DNA from: Saccharothrix australiensis | GTDB taxonomy: Bacteria; Actinomycetota; Actinomycetes; Mycobacteriales; Pseudonocardiaceae | Length of the DNA stretch: 64,000 bases | Assembly (NCBI RefSeq): GCF_003634935.1 | Contig: NZ_RBXO01000001.1 | Span: 2,691,501 to 2,755,500 of the forward strand | Reading direction: 5' to 3' | In this document: positions 1-9,028 of the stretch, one piece after another | Layout of the letters: every line of letters starts with the position of its first letter | Position numbering within the stretch: the first letter of the stretch is position 1 | Made by a program: the position numbers and the translations under genes | Notes under the pieces: model-generated | Told to the model about the DNA's origin: nothing | The model's database searches: none | The model's input: only the letters and a program-made list of their open reading frames with translations

Positions 1-1
1 C

Positions 2-49
2 GAGGTGATGGTGGAACTGGCCGCGAAACGATTGGGGTTCACCGCATGA
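2..49 (+). CDS. C-terminal tail of an upstream gene (partial)
   Basis: Only the last 15 codons are inside the window, ending in TGA at 47-49. The tail (EVMVELAAKRLGFTA) is too short to assign. Its stop overlaps the ATG of the carboxylase gene in an ATGA junction, so the two are probably translationally coupled. Related actinobacterial loci often carry a TetR-family regulator here, but that is family knowledge and nothing visible proves it. Confidence 0.55.
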   Translation, partial: EVMVELAAKRLGFTA

Positions 50-1641
50 CCGTGCTGCGCACCGCGCTGGACACCCGGTCCGCCGAGTACCGCGAGAACC
101 GGGCGGCGCTGCTGGACAAGCTGGCCGAGCTGGACGCCGAGCACGCCAAGGCCCTGGCGGGCGGTGGCCCGCGGGCCGTCGAGCGGCACCGGGGGCGCGG
201 CAAGCTGACCGCGCGCGAGCGGGTCGAGCTGCTGGTCGACCAGGACGGGCCCTTCCTGGAGCTGTCGCCGCTGGCCGCGTGGGGCACGGACTACCCGGTG
301 GGCGCGAGCGTCGTGACCGGCATCGGGGTGGTGGAGGGCGTCGAGTGCGTGGTCGTCGCCAACGACCCGACCGTGCGCGGTGGCGCGAGCAACCCGTGGA
401 CGCTGCGCAAGACGTTCCGGGCCGACGACATCGCGGCTCGGAACCGGCTGCCGCTGATCAGCCTGGTCGAGTCCGGCGGCGCGGACCTGACCGGCCAGAG
501 CGAGGTCTTCATCCCCGGCGGGCGGGCGTTCCGCGACCTCACGCGGCTGTCCGCCGCCGGGATACCCACGATCAGCGCGGTGTTCGGCAACGCCACCGCG
601 GGCGGCGCGTACGTGCCGGGCATGTCCGACCAGGTGATCATGGTCGACCGGCGCGCCAAGGTGTTCCTCGGCGGGCCTCCGCTGGTGCGGATGGCGACCG
701 GGGAGGAGGCCGACGACGAATCCCTCGGCGGCGCGCGGATGCACGGCACCACGTCCGGCCTGGCGGACTTCGTCGCCGCCGACGAGGTCGACGCCCTCCG
801 CCTCACCCGCCGGGCCGTGGCCAGGCTGAACCGGCGCAAGCACGGGCCGCCGCCGAAGGAGCCCGAGCCGCCGCGGCACGACGAGGAGGAGCTGCTCGGC
901 CTGGTGCCGACGGACCCGCGCGTCCCGTTCGACCCGCGCGAGGTCCTCGCGCGGATCGTGGACGGCTCGCGGTTCGACGAGTTCAAGCCCGACTACGGCG
1001 GCAGCCTGGTCACCGGCTGGGCCGACCTGCACGGCTACCCGATCGGCGTCCTGGCCAACGCGCGCGGCGTGCTGTTCAGCGAGGAGGCGCAGAAGGCCGC
1101 GCAGTTCATCCAGCTCGCCAACTCCGCCGACACCCCGCTGCTGTTCCTCCAGAACACCACCGGCTACATGGTCGGCGCGCGGTACGAGCAGGGCGGCATC
1201 ATCAAGCACGGCGCCATGATGATCAACGCCGTGGCGAACAGCGCGGTGCCGCACCTGACCGTCGTCATGGGCGCCTCCTACGGCGCGGGCAACTACGGCA
1301 TGTGCGGCCGGGCCTACGACCCGCGCTTCCTGTTCACCTGGCCGAACGCCAGGTCCGCCGTGATGGGGCCGGCGCAGCTCGCGGGCGTGCTGTCGATCGT
1401 GGCGCGGCAGGCCGCCGCCGCGAAGGGCCGCGAGTACGACGAGGAGCACGACACCGCGCTGCGGCGGGCGGTCGAGGAGCAGGTCGAGCAGCAGTCGCTC
1501 CCGGCGTTCCTGTCCGGGCGGCTCTACGACGACGGCGTGATCGACCCGCGCGACACCCGCACCGTGCTCGGGCTGTGCCTGTCCGCCGTCCACGGCGGAC
1601 CGGTCAAGGGCGCCACCGGCTACGGCGTCTTCCGGATGTGA
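46..1641 (+). CDS. Acyl-CoA carboxylase, carboxyltransferase (beta) subunit
   Basis: A 531-residue carboxyltransferase that moves CO2 from carboxybiotin to an acyl-CoA in the cytosol. It has the two crotonase-like halves of the family. The first half carries GGAYVPGMSDQVIMV and the glycine-rich FLGGPPLVRMATGEE segment; the second carries GYMVGARYEQGGIIKHGAMM and GASYGAGNYGMCGRAYDPRF. Length and motifs fit methylcrotonyl-CoA-type beta subunits better than acetyl- or propionyl-CoA enzymes. It lies directly before the biotin carboxylase/BCCP gene (8-bp gap) and an acyl-CoA dehydrogenase, an arrangement known for leucine or other branched-chain acyl-CoA degradation (accD-accA-fadE loci of mycobacteria). 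Substrate specificity cannot be read from sequence alone. Confidence 0.95.
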   Translation: MTVLRTALDTRSAEYRENRAALLDKLAELDAEHAKALAGGGPRAVERHRGRGKLTARERVELLVDQDGPFLELSPLAAWGTDYPVGASVVTGIGVVEGVECVVVANDPTVRGGASNPWTLRKTFRADDIAARNRLPLISLVESGGADLTGQSEVFIPGGRAFRDLTRLSAAGIPTISAVFGNATAGGAYVPGMSDQVIMVDRRAKVFLGGPPLVRMATGEEADDESLGGARMHGTTSGLADFVAADEVDALRLTRRAVARLNRRKHGPPPKEPEPPRHDEEELLGLVPTDPRVPFDPREVLARIVDGSRFDEFKPDYGGSLVTGWADLHGYPIGVLANARGVLFSEEAQKAAQFIQLANSADTPLLFLQNTTGYMVGARYEQGGIIKHGAMMINAVANSAVPHLTVVMGASYGAGNYGMCGRAYDPRFLFTWPNARSAVMGPAQLAGVLSIVARQAAAAKGREYDEEHDTALRRAVEEQVEQQSLPAFLSGRLYDDGVIDPRDTRTVLGLCLSAVHGGPVKGATGYGVFRM

Positions 1642-1649
1642 GGGCCGCC

Positions 1650-3521
1650 GTGATCGGGAAGCTGTTGATCGCCAACCGGGGCGAGATCGCCCGCCGGATC
1701 ACCCGCACCTGCCGCGACCTCGGCATCAGCCCGGTCGCCGTGTTCTCCGACCCGGACGCCGACGCGCCGCACGTGCGCGAGGCCGACGCGGCGGTGCGCC
1801 TGCCGGGCGCCACGCCCGCCGAGACCTACCTGCGGGTCGACGCGCTGGTGGCCGCCGCGACCGCGGCCGGCGCGGACGCCGTGCACCCCGGCTACGGCTT
1901 CCTGTCGGAGAACGCCGACTTCGCGCGCGCCGTGCTGGACGCCGGGCTCACCTGGGTCGGCCCCGACCCGGAGGCCATCGCGGTGATGGGCTCGAAGGTG
2001 GCGGCGAAGCGGCGGATGGCCGCGGCCGGCGTACCCGTGCTGCCCGACCTGGACCCGGTGTCCGCGACCCGGTTCCCGCTGCTGGTCAAGGCGTCCGCCG
2101 GCGGGGGCGGGCGCGGGATGCGCGTGGTGCGGTCGCGGGACGACCTCGCCGCGCAGGTCGCCGCCGCCCGCCGGGAGGCCGAGTCGGCGTTCGGCGACGG
2201 CACCGTGTTCTGCGAACCGCTGCTGGAGGACGTGCGGCACGTCGAGGTGCAGGTGCTCGCCGACGCGCACGGCACGGTGTGGGCGCTGGGCGAGCGGGAG
2301 TGCTCCGTCCAGCGGCGGCACCAGAAGGTCATCGAGGAGACGCCGAGCCCGGCCGTGCGGCCCGAGGCGCGGCACCGGCTCTTCGACGCCGCCACCAGGG
2401 CGGCGCGGGCCATCGGGTACGTCGGCGCGGGCACCGTCGAGTTCCTGTTCACCGACGACCAGCGCTTCCACTTCCTGGAGGTCAACACCCGGCTCCAGGT
2501 CGAGCACCCGGTCACCGAGGAGGTGTTCGGCGTCGACCTGGTGGCGTGGCAGCTCGCGATCGCCGAGGGCGAGCGGCTGCCCGAGCACCCGCCGGAACCG
2601 CGCGGCCACGCCGTCGAGGCCCGGCTGTGCGCCGAGGACCCCGCGCACGACTGGCGGCCCTCCACCGGCACGCTGCACCGCTTCCGCGTGCCCGACGGCG
2701 TGCGGGTCGACAGCGGCGTGGCGGACGGCAGCGTCGTCGGCGTGCACTACGACCCGCTGCTGGCCAAGGTGATCGCGTGGGCGCCGACGAGGCGGGCCGC
2801 GATCCGCAAGCTGGCGACCGCGTTGGACCGGACGGCCGTCCACGGGTTGGTCACCAACCGGGAACTCCTCGTCCGCGCGTTGCGCCATCCGGCCTTCGCC
2901 GCCGGGGACACCCACACCGGGTTCCTCGACCGGCACGGCCTGCTCGCGCCGCCGGAAGTGGACGTGCGGCCCGCGGCGCTGGCCGGTGCGCTGGCGTTGG
3001 CCGAAATTCGTCGGACGAACCTACCGCTGGGCTGGCGCAATCTTCCGTCACAACCCCAGAAAACAGTGTTCGAATTCGACGGCGAAACGGTGGAAGTCGC
3101 CTACCGGCACACCCGCGGCGGCGTGGTCGCCGATCCCGGCACGCGGGTCGTGTCGACCGCGCGCGACGAAGTGGTGCTGGAGCGCGCCGGCGTCCGCACG
3201 GCGTTCCCCGTCGCGGTGCACGGCGACCTGGTGGTCGTGGCCGGGCTGGCGTTCACGCTGGTGCCGCGCTTCCCGGAGCCGCGCGCCGCGGTCGCCGCGG
3301 GCGCGACCGTCGCCCCGGTGCCCGGCACCGTGGTCCGCGTGTCGGTCGAACCGGGCAGCGTCGTCGAGGCGGGCGCGGAGCTGCTCGTGCTGGAGGCGAT
3401 GAAGATGGAGCACCGGGTGCTCGCCGCGACCGGCGGCACGGTCGTCGAGGTGCTCGTCCGACCGGGGCGGCAGGTCGCCGCGGGCGACGTGCTCGCGGTG
3501 GTGGAGGAGGCCCGGACGTGA
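1650..3521 (+). CDS. Acyl-CoA carboxylase alpha subunit (biotin carboxylase + BCCP)
   Basis: A 623-residue biotin-dependent carboxylase. The N-terminus (IGKLLIANRGEIARRI) is the classic biotin carboxylase start. The ATP-grasp part carries the glycine-rich loop KASAGGGGRGMRVV and the active-site region FLEVNTRLQVEHPVTE. The C-terminus is a biotinyl domain with EAMKMEH, whose lysine takes biotin. It carboxylates biotin using ATP and bicarbonate and serves the beta subunit encoded just upstream. GTG at 1650 is chosen because the family begins at this motif; an in-frame GTG at 1638 would add four residues and overlap the previous stop. The last codon overlaps the next start (GTGA). Confidence 0.95.
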   Translation: MIGKLLIANRGEIARRITRTCRDLGISPVAVFSDPDADAPHVREADAAVRLPGATPAETYLRVDALVAAATAAGADAVHPGYGFLSENADFARAVLDAGLTWVGPDPEAIAVMGSKVAAKRRMAAAGVPVLPDLDPVSATRFPLLVKASAGGGGRGMRVVRSRDDLAAQVAAARREAESAFGDGTVFCEPLLEDVRHVEVQVLADAHGTVWALGERECSVQRRHQKVIEETPSPAVRPEARHRLFDAATRAARAIGYVGAGTVEFLFTDDQRFHFLEVNTRLQVEHPVTEEVFGVDLVAWQLAIAEGERLPEHPPEPRGHAVEARLCAEDPAHDWRPSTGTLHRFRVPDGVRVDSGVADGSVVGVHYDPLLAKVIAWAPTRRAAIRKLATALDRTAVHGLVTNRELLVRALRHPAFAAGDTHTGFLDRHGLLAPPEVDVRPAALAGALALAEIRRTNLPLGWRNLPSQPQKTVFEFDGETVEVAYRHTRGGVVADPGTRVVSTARDEVVLERAGVRTAFPVAVHGDLVVVAGLAFTLVPRFPEPRAAVAAGATVAPVPGTVVRVSVEPGSVVEAGAELLVLEAMKMEHRVLAATGGTVVEVLVRPGRQVAAGDVLAVVEEART

Positions 3522-4678
3522 CCGACTTCGTGGAGAGCGCCGAGCGGCGGGCGCTGCGGGCGGCCGTCGCCGACCTGGCCGCCGGGTACGGGCCGGAGTA
3601 CTTCACGGCCAAGGCGCGGGCCGGGGAGAAGACCGACGAGCTGTGGGCCGACGCCGGCCGCCTCGGCTACCTCGGCGTGGCCGTGCCGGAGGAGTACGGC
3701 GGCGGTGGCGGCGGGATCGGCGACCTCGCGGCGGTGTGCGAGGAGCTGGCCGCCGCGGGGTGCCCCCTGCTGCTGATGGTGGTGTCGCCGGCCATCTGCG
3801 CGACCGTCATCGCCCGGTTCGGCACGGACGCGCAGCGGCGGCGCTGGCTGCCCGGCTTCGCCACCGGCGCGGTGAAGATGGGGTTCGCCATCACCGAGCC
3901 CGACGCCGGCTCGAACGCGCACCGGATCACCACCGCCGTCCGCCGCGACGGCGACGAGTGGGTGCTGTCCGGCGGCAAGCACTACATCTCCGGCGTGGAC
4001 GAGGTGGCGGCCGTGCTCGTCGTGGCCAGGCACGTCGACCGCGTCGGGCGGCGGCTGCTGCCGTCGCTGGTGGTCGTGCCGACCGACGCGCCCGGCTTCG
4101 CCCACCACCACATCCCGATGGAGGTCGTGTCGCCGGAGAAGCAGTTCACCTGCTTCTTCGACGACGTGCGCCTGCCGTCCGACGCGCTGGTGGGCGCCGA
4201 GGACGCCGGGTTGGCCCAGCTGTTCGCCGGGCTCAACCCGGAACGGATCATGGCGGCGTCGCTGGCGACCGGCATGGCCCGCCGCGCCCTCGACCAGGCG
4301 ACCGCCTACGCCCGGAGCCGCACCGTCTGGGACACCCCGATCGGCGCGCACCAGGGCGTGGCGCACCCGCTGGCGCAGTGCGCGATCCAGGTCGAACTCG
4401 CTCGGCTGATGACCCAGAAGGCCGCGGCTCTCTACGACGCTGGAGAAGACCGGGCTGCGGGGGAGGCGGCCAACATGGCCAAGTACGCGGCGGGGGAGGC
4501 GGTCGCGGCGACGGTGGACCAGGCCATCCAGGTGCACGGTGGCAACGGGTTGTCCTCCGAGTACGGACTCGGGGCGCTGCTCGCCGCGTCCAGGTTGTCC
4601 CGGATCGCGCCGGTCAGCCGCGAGATGATCCTCAACTTCGTGGCGCAGCACACGCTGGGGCTGCCGCGCTCCTACTGA
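3518..4678 (+). CDS. Acyl-CoA dehydrogenase
   Basis: A 386-residue flavoprotein of the acyl-CoA dehydrogenase family. Visible family features are the N-terminal helical domain with GVAVPEEYGGGG, the FAD/substrate beta-domain motif MGFAITEPDAGSNAHRI, the FDDVRLP segment, and the C-terminal QVHGGNGLSSEYG motif. The GTG start overlaps the carboxylase stop by four bases, so the three genes form an operon for oxidation and carboxylation of a branched or isoprenoid acyl-CoA. The C-terminal Y-E-G-T segment that carries the catalytic Glu in short/medium-chain enzymes is replaced by an APVSRE sequence. The base must therefore come from another position, as it does in isovaleryl-CoA dehydrogenase, or the chemistry differs. 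The C-terminus LGLPRSY is shared with some mycobacterial FadE proteins. Confidence 0.92.
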   Translation: MTDFVESAERRALRAAVADLAAGYGPEYFTAKARAGEKTDELWADAGRLGYLGVAVPEEYGGGGGGIGDLAAVCEELAAAGCPLLLMVVSPAICATVIARFGTDAQRRRWLPGFATGAVKMGFAITEPDAGSNAHRITTAVRRDGDEWVLSGGKHYISGVDEVAAVLVVARHVDRVGRRLLPSLVVVPTDAPGFAHHHIPMEVVSPEKQFTCFFDDVRLPSDALVGAEDAGLAQLFAGLNPERIMAASLATGMARRALDQATAYARSRTVWDTPIGAHQGVAHPLAQCAIQVELARLMTQKAAALYDAGEDRAAGEAANMAKYAAGEAVAATVDQAIQVHGGNGLSSEYGLGALLAASRLSRIAPVSREMILNFVAQHTLGLPRSY

Positions 4679-4693
4679 TCCGGGCCGACCGGG

Positions 4694-5656
4694 TCAGGCC
4701 CACTGCCAGCGCAGGCCCACCACACCCGGACCGAAGTCCAGGGCGACGGCGTACGCGTAGCCCCAGGTGTCCACGGGGGTCTCGCGCGCGTCGACGGGCT
4801 CGCCGCCGGCCAGGTCGGACGTGAACTGCTCGCAGCGCACCGGCCGGCACCGCGAGTCGTACCGCACTTCCAGCACGTACTCCCGCACCGGGTGCCGGAA
4901 CCGGCGCGAGTAGGTGTTGTCGTAGGTCGGGTGGTGGGGCGCGACGTGGATCAGCTCGTACTCCACCGCGGTGCGCTCACCCCTGCGCAGCGGACGGTCG
5001 AACAGCAGCTCGGCGATCATCAGACCGTTGCGCGGGTCGGCGGAAACCCGCCCCAGTCTGCACGAGCGCAGCGTGCCGATCACCGGCAGCGGGTCGCCCG
5101 GCAGGCGGGTGTCGTAGCCGAGCAGCACCCGGTCCACCCCGGCCCGCTCGGCCCGCAGCACCTGCCGCGACCGCACCCGGCGCGTGCTGCCGTCCATCGC
5201 CAGCTCGACCTGGTCCCGCAGGCTCAGCCGGGTCAGGTCCTGGTCGGTGCTCGTGTCGACGTCGGCGAGCAGCTCGGCCATCGACTCGTAGTCGCCCGCC
5301 GCCGCCCACCCCTCCGGGCCGGTCAGCCGCACCCGCGGCCGCGCCTTGCCGCGCGGGCGCGGCGGGCCGAGCAGCGTGCTCAACCCTCCCTCGCCGACCT
5401 CCAGGATCTCTTCGAGGTGGCCGACTGCGGTCAGTGAGTCGGGCCGTTCCGGACGGCGTCGCCCCGACTGCCAATAGCTCAGCGCGGCGATGCTCACCGC
5501 CACGCCGCGTGACCGCAGCTTGTGCTGGATGCGTTCCAGGCTCAGCCCTTTCGCCCGGATCGCCGATCGCAATGCGTCCGCGAAGGGGTCCGCTCCGGCG
5601 TCGATACGTCGGTGATCGCGTACCCGCGATTCCGGTCCGACGACTGGCGTTGGCAT
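4694..5656 (-). CDS. HTH (XRE-like) domain protein, putative transcriptional regulator
   Basis: A 320-residue protein. Residues about 24-75 form a predicted helix-turn-helix (FADALRSAIRAKGLSLERI, then a recognition helix ending SYWQSGRRRPERPDS). The remaining ~240 residues resemble no domain I can name; they hold many beta-strand stretches (VLLGYDTRLPGDPLPVIGTL; YAYAVALDFGPGVVGLRWQW) and may sense a ligand. It is convergent with the acyl-CoA dehydrogenase gene (15-bp gap) and divergent from the subtilase genes across a ~1-kb intergenic region. A repeated GTACAGCC motif in that region makes autoregulation and control of the proteases possible. That link is inference. Confidence 0.8.
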   Translation of the reverse strand: MPTPVVGPESRVRDHRRIDAGADPFADALRSAIRAKGLSLERIQHKLRSRGVAVSIAALSYWQSGRRRPERPDSLTAVGHLEEILEVGEGGLSTLLGPPRPRGKARPRVRLTGPEGWAAAGDYESMAELLADVDTSTDQDLTRLSLRDQVELAMDGSTRRVRSRQVLRAERAGVDRVLLGYDTRLPGDPLPVIGTLRSCRLGRVSADPRNGLMIAELLFDRPLRRGERTAVEYELIHVAPHHPTYDNTYSRRFRHPVREYVLEVRYDSRCRPVRCEQFTSDLAGGEPVDARETPVDTWGYAYAVALDFGPGVVGLRWQWA

Positions 5657-5716
5657 CTTCGCTCCGTTCTCCCGAGGACAAGGCGAGCGACGTTATCGTG
5701 GGAAATCACTCCGACG

Positions 5717-5724
5717 GTACAGCC
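5717..5724 (+). promoter_or_regulatory. GTACAGCC octamer near the HTH regulator gene
   Basis: A single copy of GTACAGCC lies 61 bp upstream of the start of the minus-strand HTH regulator. The same octamer occurs three times before the divergent subtilase, which suggests a shared operator. No binding data can be claimed. Confidence 0.3.
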
Positions 5725-5830
5725 GATCGGGTTTCCCGACGTGAATTTAACCGAATCGGCGGCCAAAATCCGGTCGGTCGTGGAATGTTTGAATTCTCAT
5801 TAACAGCAGTGGTGTGAAGGACGGCCGGGG

Positions 5831-5859
5831 CAGACGTCCCACCGCCGCTGGGACGTCTG
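5831..5859. other. Perfect inverted repeat (11-bp arms, 7-nt loop)
   Basis: Arms cagacgtccca and tgggacgtctg pair perfectly around a ccgccgc loop. No T-rich tract follows on either strand and no gene ends here, so this is more likely an operator or RNA hairpin than a terminator. It lies about 175 bp upstream of the HTH regulator start. Confidence 0.5.
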
Positions 5860-6477
5860 GTCGCTTCCCGGTACCCGAACCGCCGCATAGCCTCGACAGA
5901 CGTGGGGTGACGTGGGGCACACCCCGCGGTCGCGGTGCCGGTCCCGGTCGCCGACCGGGCGCAGGCCGCTCTCGGGGAAGAACGGACAGCCAGTATGCAC
6001 GGGTTCAGATGGGACGTCGTAGCGGCCGACGGAGTGGTGCGGCCCGACCCGGTCGTACCAGTCGTGCGGGAGGGCGCGGGCACGCTCCGCTCCGGTACCG
6101 GCCCCGCCGTGAACGCGATCGGCCGCCCCGGCACGCCGAACGATTTATCCACGGTGCGTTCGAACTCGCGCCCGCCGCGGTTCGGCGGTGTCCGCGACGG
6201 CTATTTCGCCTCAGCGTTGAAAGGGTTCCCCGGTGGGATGTCCGGGGTGCCGGCGCGCGGATCGCGGTCGACCACGCAGAGCGACGCCCCGCCGGCCGGG
6301 CGGGGGCCGCCGGCTGCCGTCCGCCGTGGTGCGGCCTCGCGGGTCGACCGGCGGCGCGTCCGTCGGGGGACCGGGACACCCCTCACTGCGGCGGCGGGTT
6401 CCACCACTCGGCCGACGCCGCTCCGGTTGCGATCGGTCCCGTGACCAGCGATGGAACGATCGGTGCAGTTGTGACCA

Positions 6478-6545
6478 GTACAGCCGGTACCCGCGCAGGA
6501 TTGGTCGGTACAGCCGTGACCACCACGGCGAAGACCCGTACAGCC
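6478..6545 (+). promoter_or_regulatory. Three GTACAGCC octamers at exact 30-bp spacing
   Basis: GTACAGCC occurs at 6478, 6508 and 6538, i.e. from 165 to 98 bp upstream of the first subtilase start. A weaker relative, GTGCAGTT, sits 15 bp before the first. The regular spacing (about three helical turns) fits an array of protein-binding sites. It could also reflect a decayed low-complexity coding repeat, because the same stretch translates to Thr/Ala/Gly-rich sequence resembling the linker of the neighbouring protease. Confidence 0.35.
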
Positions 6546-6642
6546 ACGACGGGGTCCACCGCGACCCCGGTCCGACGCCGTGGCACCGACGCACGCCGAT
6601 GTGCGCCCACGCCGGAAGTCCCGGCCCGATGAAGGAAAGCCG

Positions 6643-7845
6643 ATGCGCAAGCTCTTACCCGTCTTGGCCGTCTTCATGCTCGCCACCGCGCTCACCGGCG
6701 CGGTCATGACCACCACGCGGGCCCGCGCCGAAGGTGCGGTCCGGTACGCGAACTCGCCGCGCGCGGTGCCCGGCAGTTACCTCGTCAAGCTCAAGGACGG
6801 CGCGGGGTCCGCGCCTCCCGCCGGTCTGGCCGCCTCAGTGGTGCGGACGTATTCCGGGCCGTTCAAGGGCTTCGCGGCGCGGATGGCGGAGCGGGAGGCC
6901 CGCCGGCTCGCCGCCGACCCGGCGGTGGAGTACGTCGAGCAGGACCAGGTCGTGCGGGCCGCCGCCGCCACCGGGACCGCCGCCCCCGGAACCGTCGCCA
7001 CCGGGACCGCCGCCCCCGGAACTGCCGCCACCGGGACGGCCGTGCCGTGGGGCCTGGACCGGATCGACCAGCGGCAACTGCCGCTCGACGGCGCCTACCG
7101 CCACGCGTCGACCGGCGAGGGCGTGACGGTCTACGTGGTCGACACCGGTGTCCGGGTGACGCACCAGGAGTTCGGCGGTCGCGCCTTCCACGCGTGGGAC
7201 GCGGTCGACGGCGACGCCGTGGCGCAGGACGACAACGGGCACGGCACGTACGTCGCGGGCGTCGTCGCCGGCCGGGTCCACGGCGCGGCCGAGGGCGCGC
7301 GGGTCGGCGCGGTGCGGGTGCTCGACGGTCGGGGCAGCGGGACCACCGCCGGCGTCGTCGCGGGCGTCGACTGGGTGACCCGCAACGCGCGCAAGCCCGC
7401 CGTGGCCACCTTCAGCCTCGGCGGCGGGCCGTCGACCGCGCTGGACGACGCGGTGCGCTCGATGATCCGGTCCGGGGTGAGCGCTTCGGTGGCGTCGGGC
7501 AGCAGCGGCAGCGGCACGGTCGACAGCTCGCCCGCGCGCGTCGCCGAGGCCGTCGTGTCCGGCGCGTCGACGCGGACCGACGAGCGCGCGCCGTTCTCCA
7601 ACCACGGCCCCGGCGTCGACCTGTTCGCGCCGGGGATCGACGTCACGGCCGCCTGGCACGCCGACGACACCGCGCTCCGGACGCTGACCGGCACGTCCGC
7701 GCCGTCCGGGTTCACCGGCGGCGTCGCGGCGCGCCTCCTCCAGGCCGACCCGGCGGCGAGCCCGGCGCGGGTGCACGCGGAACTCGCGTCCGAGGCGACC
7801 CCGCTGCCCGGGGGCCGGCTCCTGTACTGGTCGCCCACCAGGTGA
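6643..7845 (+). CDS. Secreted S8 (subtilisin-like) peptidase paralog 1, oxyanion Asn replaced
   Basis: A 400-residue pre-pro-subtilase. It has a signal peptide ([20 protein letters not shown]...), an I9-type propeptide ([12 protein letters not shown] ... VEYVEQDQV), a low-complexity Thr/Gly/Ala/Pro linker, and an S8 catalytic domain of the proteinase K/aqualysin type ([13 protein letters not shown]). Catalytic Asp167 (VVDTGV), His200 (NGHGTYVAG) and Ser352 (LTGTSAPS) are present. At the oxyanion-hole position, where the third paralog has Asn (AAGN), this protein has Ser287 (ASGSS). The residues after the catalytic Ser also diverge ([11 protein letters not shown] rather than [11 protein letters not shown]). 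Activity may therefore be low or absent. ATG 6643 has a good ribosome site (aaggaaag). The next paralog starts 55 bp downstream. Confidence 0.9.
   Translation: MRKLLPVLAVFMLATALTGAVMTTTRARAEGAVRYANSPRAVPGSYLVKLKDGAGSAPPAGLAASVVRTYSGPFKGFAARMAEREARRLAADPAVEYVEQDQVVRAAAATGTAAPGTVATGTAAPGTAATGTAVPWGLDRIDQRQLPLDGAYRHASTGEGVTVYVVDTGVRVTHQEFGGRAFHAWDAVDGDAVAQDDNGHGTYVAGVVAGRVHGAAEGARVGAVRVLDGRGSGTTAGVVAGVDWVTRNARKPAVATFSLGGGPSTALDDAVRSMIRSGVSASVASGSSGSGTVDSSPARVAEAVVSGASTRTDERAPFSNHGPGVDLFAPGIDVTAAWHADDTALRTLTGTSAPSGFTGGVAARLLQADPAASPARVHAELASEATPLPGGRLLYWSPTR
6967..7044 (+). repeat. In-gene tandem repeat, 30-bp unit, about 2.5 copies
   Basis: Two near-identical 30-bp units (6967-6996 and 6997-7026) and a partial third encode the [10 protein letters not shown]-type linker between propeptide and catalytic domain of subtilase 1. 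The other two paralogs lack it, so it is a copy-specific expansion, probably by slippage. Confidence 0.8.
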
Positions 7846-7850
7846 CCGGG

Positions 7851-7871
7851 GGCGCGCGGGGGTCGCGCGCC
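7851..7871 (+). terminator. Intercistronic GC hairpin between subtilases 1 and 2
   Basis: Arms ggcgcgcg and cgcgcgcc pair perfectly around a 5-nt loop, 5 bp after the stop of subtilase 1 and 29 bp before the next start. There is no U-tract, so it may be a weak terminator, an mRNA stabiliser or an attenuator within a two-gene transcript. Confidence 0.4.
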
Positions 7872-7900
7872 GTTCCTCCCACCCTGCAAAGGAAACACCC

Positions 7901-9028
7901 ATGCGGAAACTGTTGTCAGGTCTCGGCGTGGCCCTCGTGGCCGCGGGGGCCCTCGCCACACCGGCTCGGGCGGAGGGCGTGGTCCGGCACGCGGACTCGG
8001 CGTCGGCGGTGCCCGGCAGCTACCTCGTCAAGCTGGCCGACGCGTCGGCGGCGGCCGACGTGACCGCCGGGCTCGCCGGGTCGGTCGTGCGGACGTACTC
8101 GGGGCCCTTCAAGGGATTCGCGGCGCGGCTGACCGAGCGGGAGGCCCGCCGGCTCGCCGCGGACCCGGCGGTCGAGTACGTCGAGCAGGACCAGGTGCTG
8201 CGGGTCCACTCCACCCAGTCCGACGCCCCGTGGGGCCTGGACCGGATCGACCAGCGGAAGCTGCCGCTGGACACCGAGTACGGCTACCGCTCCACCGGCC
8301 GCGGCACCACCGCGTACGTGCTCGACACCGGTCTCCGGGTGACGCACCAGGAGTTCGGCGGCCGGGCGTGCGACGGGTGGGACGCGGTCGAGGACGACGC
8401 CGTGGCCCAGGACGAGCACGGCCACGGCACGCACGTCGCGGGCCTCATCGCCGGCAAGACCTTCGGCGTGGCCAAGCTGGCGCGGGTCTGCGGCGTGCGG
8501 GTGCTCGACCGCAACGGCAGCGGCACCACGGCCAACGTCGTCGCGGGCCTCGACTGGGTGGCGCGCAACGCCCACAAGCCCGCCGTGGCGAACCTCAGCC
8601 TCGGCGGCGGGGTGTCCACGGCGCTCGACGACGCGGTGCGCGCGCTGATCGCCTCCGGTGTGTCGGCGTCCGTCACGGCGGGCGGCGACAACAACGACGC
8701 CGCCAACCACTCGCCGGCGCGCGTGGTCGAGGCGATCACGTCCGGGTCCTCCACCAAGACCGACACCAAGTCGTCGTTCTCCAACTACGGCAAGGTGGTC
8801 GACGTCTACGCGCCGGGCGTCGACATCAAGTCGGCGTGGCACACCAGCGACACCGCCGTGAACACGCTGAGCGGCACGTCCATGTCGACCGGGTACGTGT
8901 CCGGGGTGGCGTTGCGGTACCTGCACCTCAACCGCAAGGCGACGCCGGCGCAGGTGCAGGACGGGATCGTGCGCGAGGCCACGCCGCTGCCGTGGGGCAA
9001 CCTGCTCTACTGGTCGCCGTCGAGGTGA
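7901..9028 (+). CDS. Secreted S8 (subtilisin-like) peptidase paralog 2, oxyanion Asn replaced
   Basis: A 375-residue pre-pro-subtilase, closely similar to its neighbours and without the linker of paralog 1. A signal peptide ([24 protein letters not shown]) is followed by an I9 propeptide and an S8 domain. The triad is Asp142 (VLDTGL), His175 ([10 protein letters not shown]) and Ser327 (SGTSMST). The oxyanion residue is Gly262 (TAGGDNN) where functional relatives have Asn, and the sequence after Ser ([11 protein letters not shown]) lacks the usual ATPHVAG. Ribosome site aaaggaaac precedes ATG 7901. The last 22 bp overlap the convergent GNAT gene. Paralogs 1 and 2 share this loss, so they may be binding proteins, inhibitors or slow self-processing enzymes. 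Confidence 0.9.
   Translation: MRKLLSGLGVALVAAGALATPARAEGVVRHADSASAVPGSYLVKLADASAAADVTAGLAGSVVRTYSGPFKGFAARLTEREARRLAADPAVEYVEQDQVLRVHSTQSDAPWGLDRIDQRKLPLDTEYGYRSTGRGTTAYVLDTGLRVTHQEFGGRACDGWDAVEDDAVAQDEHGHGTHVAGLIAGKTFGVAKLARVCGVRVLDRNGSGTTANVVAGLDWVARNAHKPAVANLSLGGGVSTALDDAVRALIASGVSASVTAGGDNNDAANHSPARVVEAITSGSSTKTDTKSSFSNYGKVVDVYAPGVDIKSAWHTSDTAVNTLSGTSMSTGYVSGVALRYLHLNRKATPAQVQDGIVREATPLPWGNLLYWSPSR

Larger units (their letters stand above)
5657..6642. other. 986-bp intergenic region between HTH regulator and first subtilase
   Basis: No convincing gene is visible. Frames that stay open here have irregular third positions, no good ribosome site and compositions typical of shadows. Parts are clearly less GC-rich than the genes (around 5690-5815, for example). 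The region contains a perfect 11-bp inverted repeat at 5831-5859 and four GTACAGCC octamers, one near the regulator and three at exact 30-bp steps before the protease. A short frame from ATG 5996 (MHGFRWDVVAADGVVRPDP...) is the best coding candidate but has no supporting ribosome site. Confidence 0.5.

Noticed and set aside
5996-6444. Possible small gene starting MHGFRWDVV in the first long intergenic region
   Set aside because: No ribosome site, irregular codon bias after the first ~35 codons, and a low-complexity end. Not reported as a gene.
6967-7044. CRISPR-like 30-bp repetition
   Set aside because: Units are adjacent without spacers and lie in frame within a protease gene; this is a coding tandem repeat.
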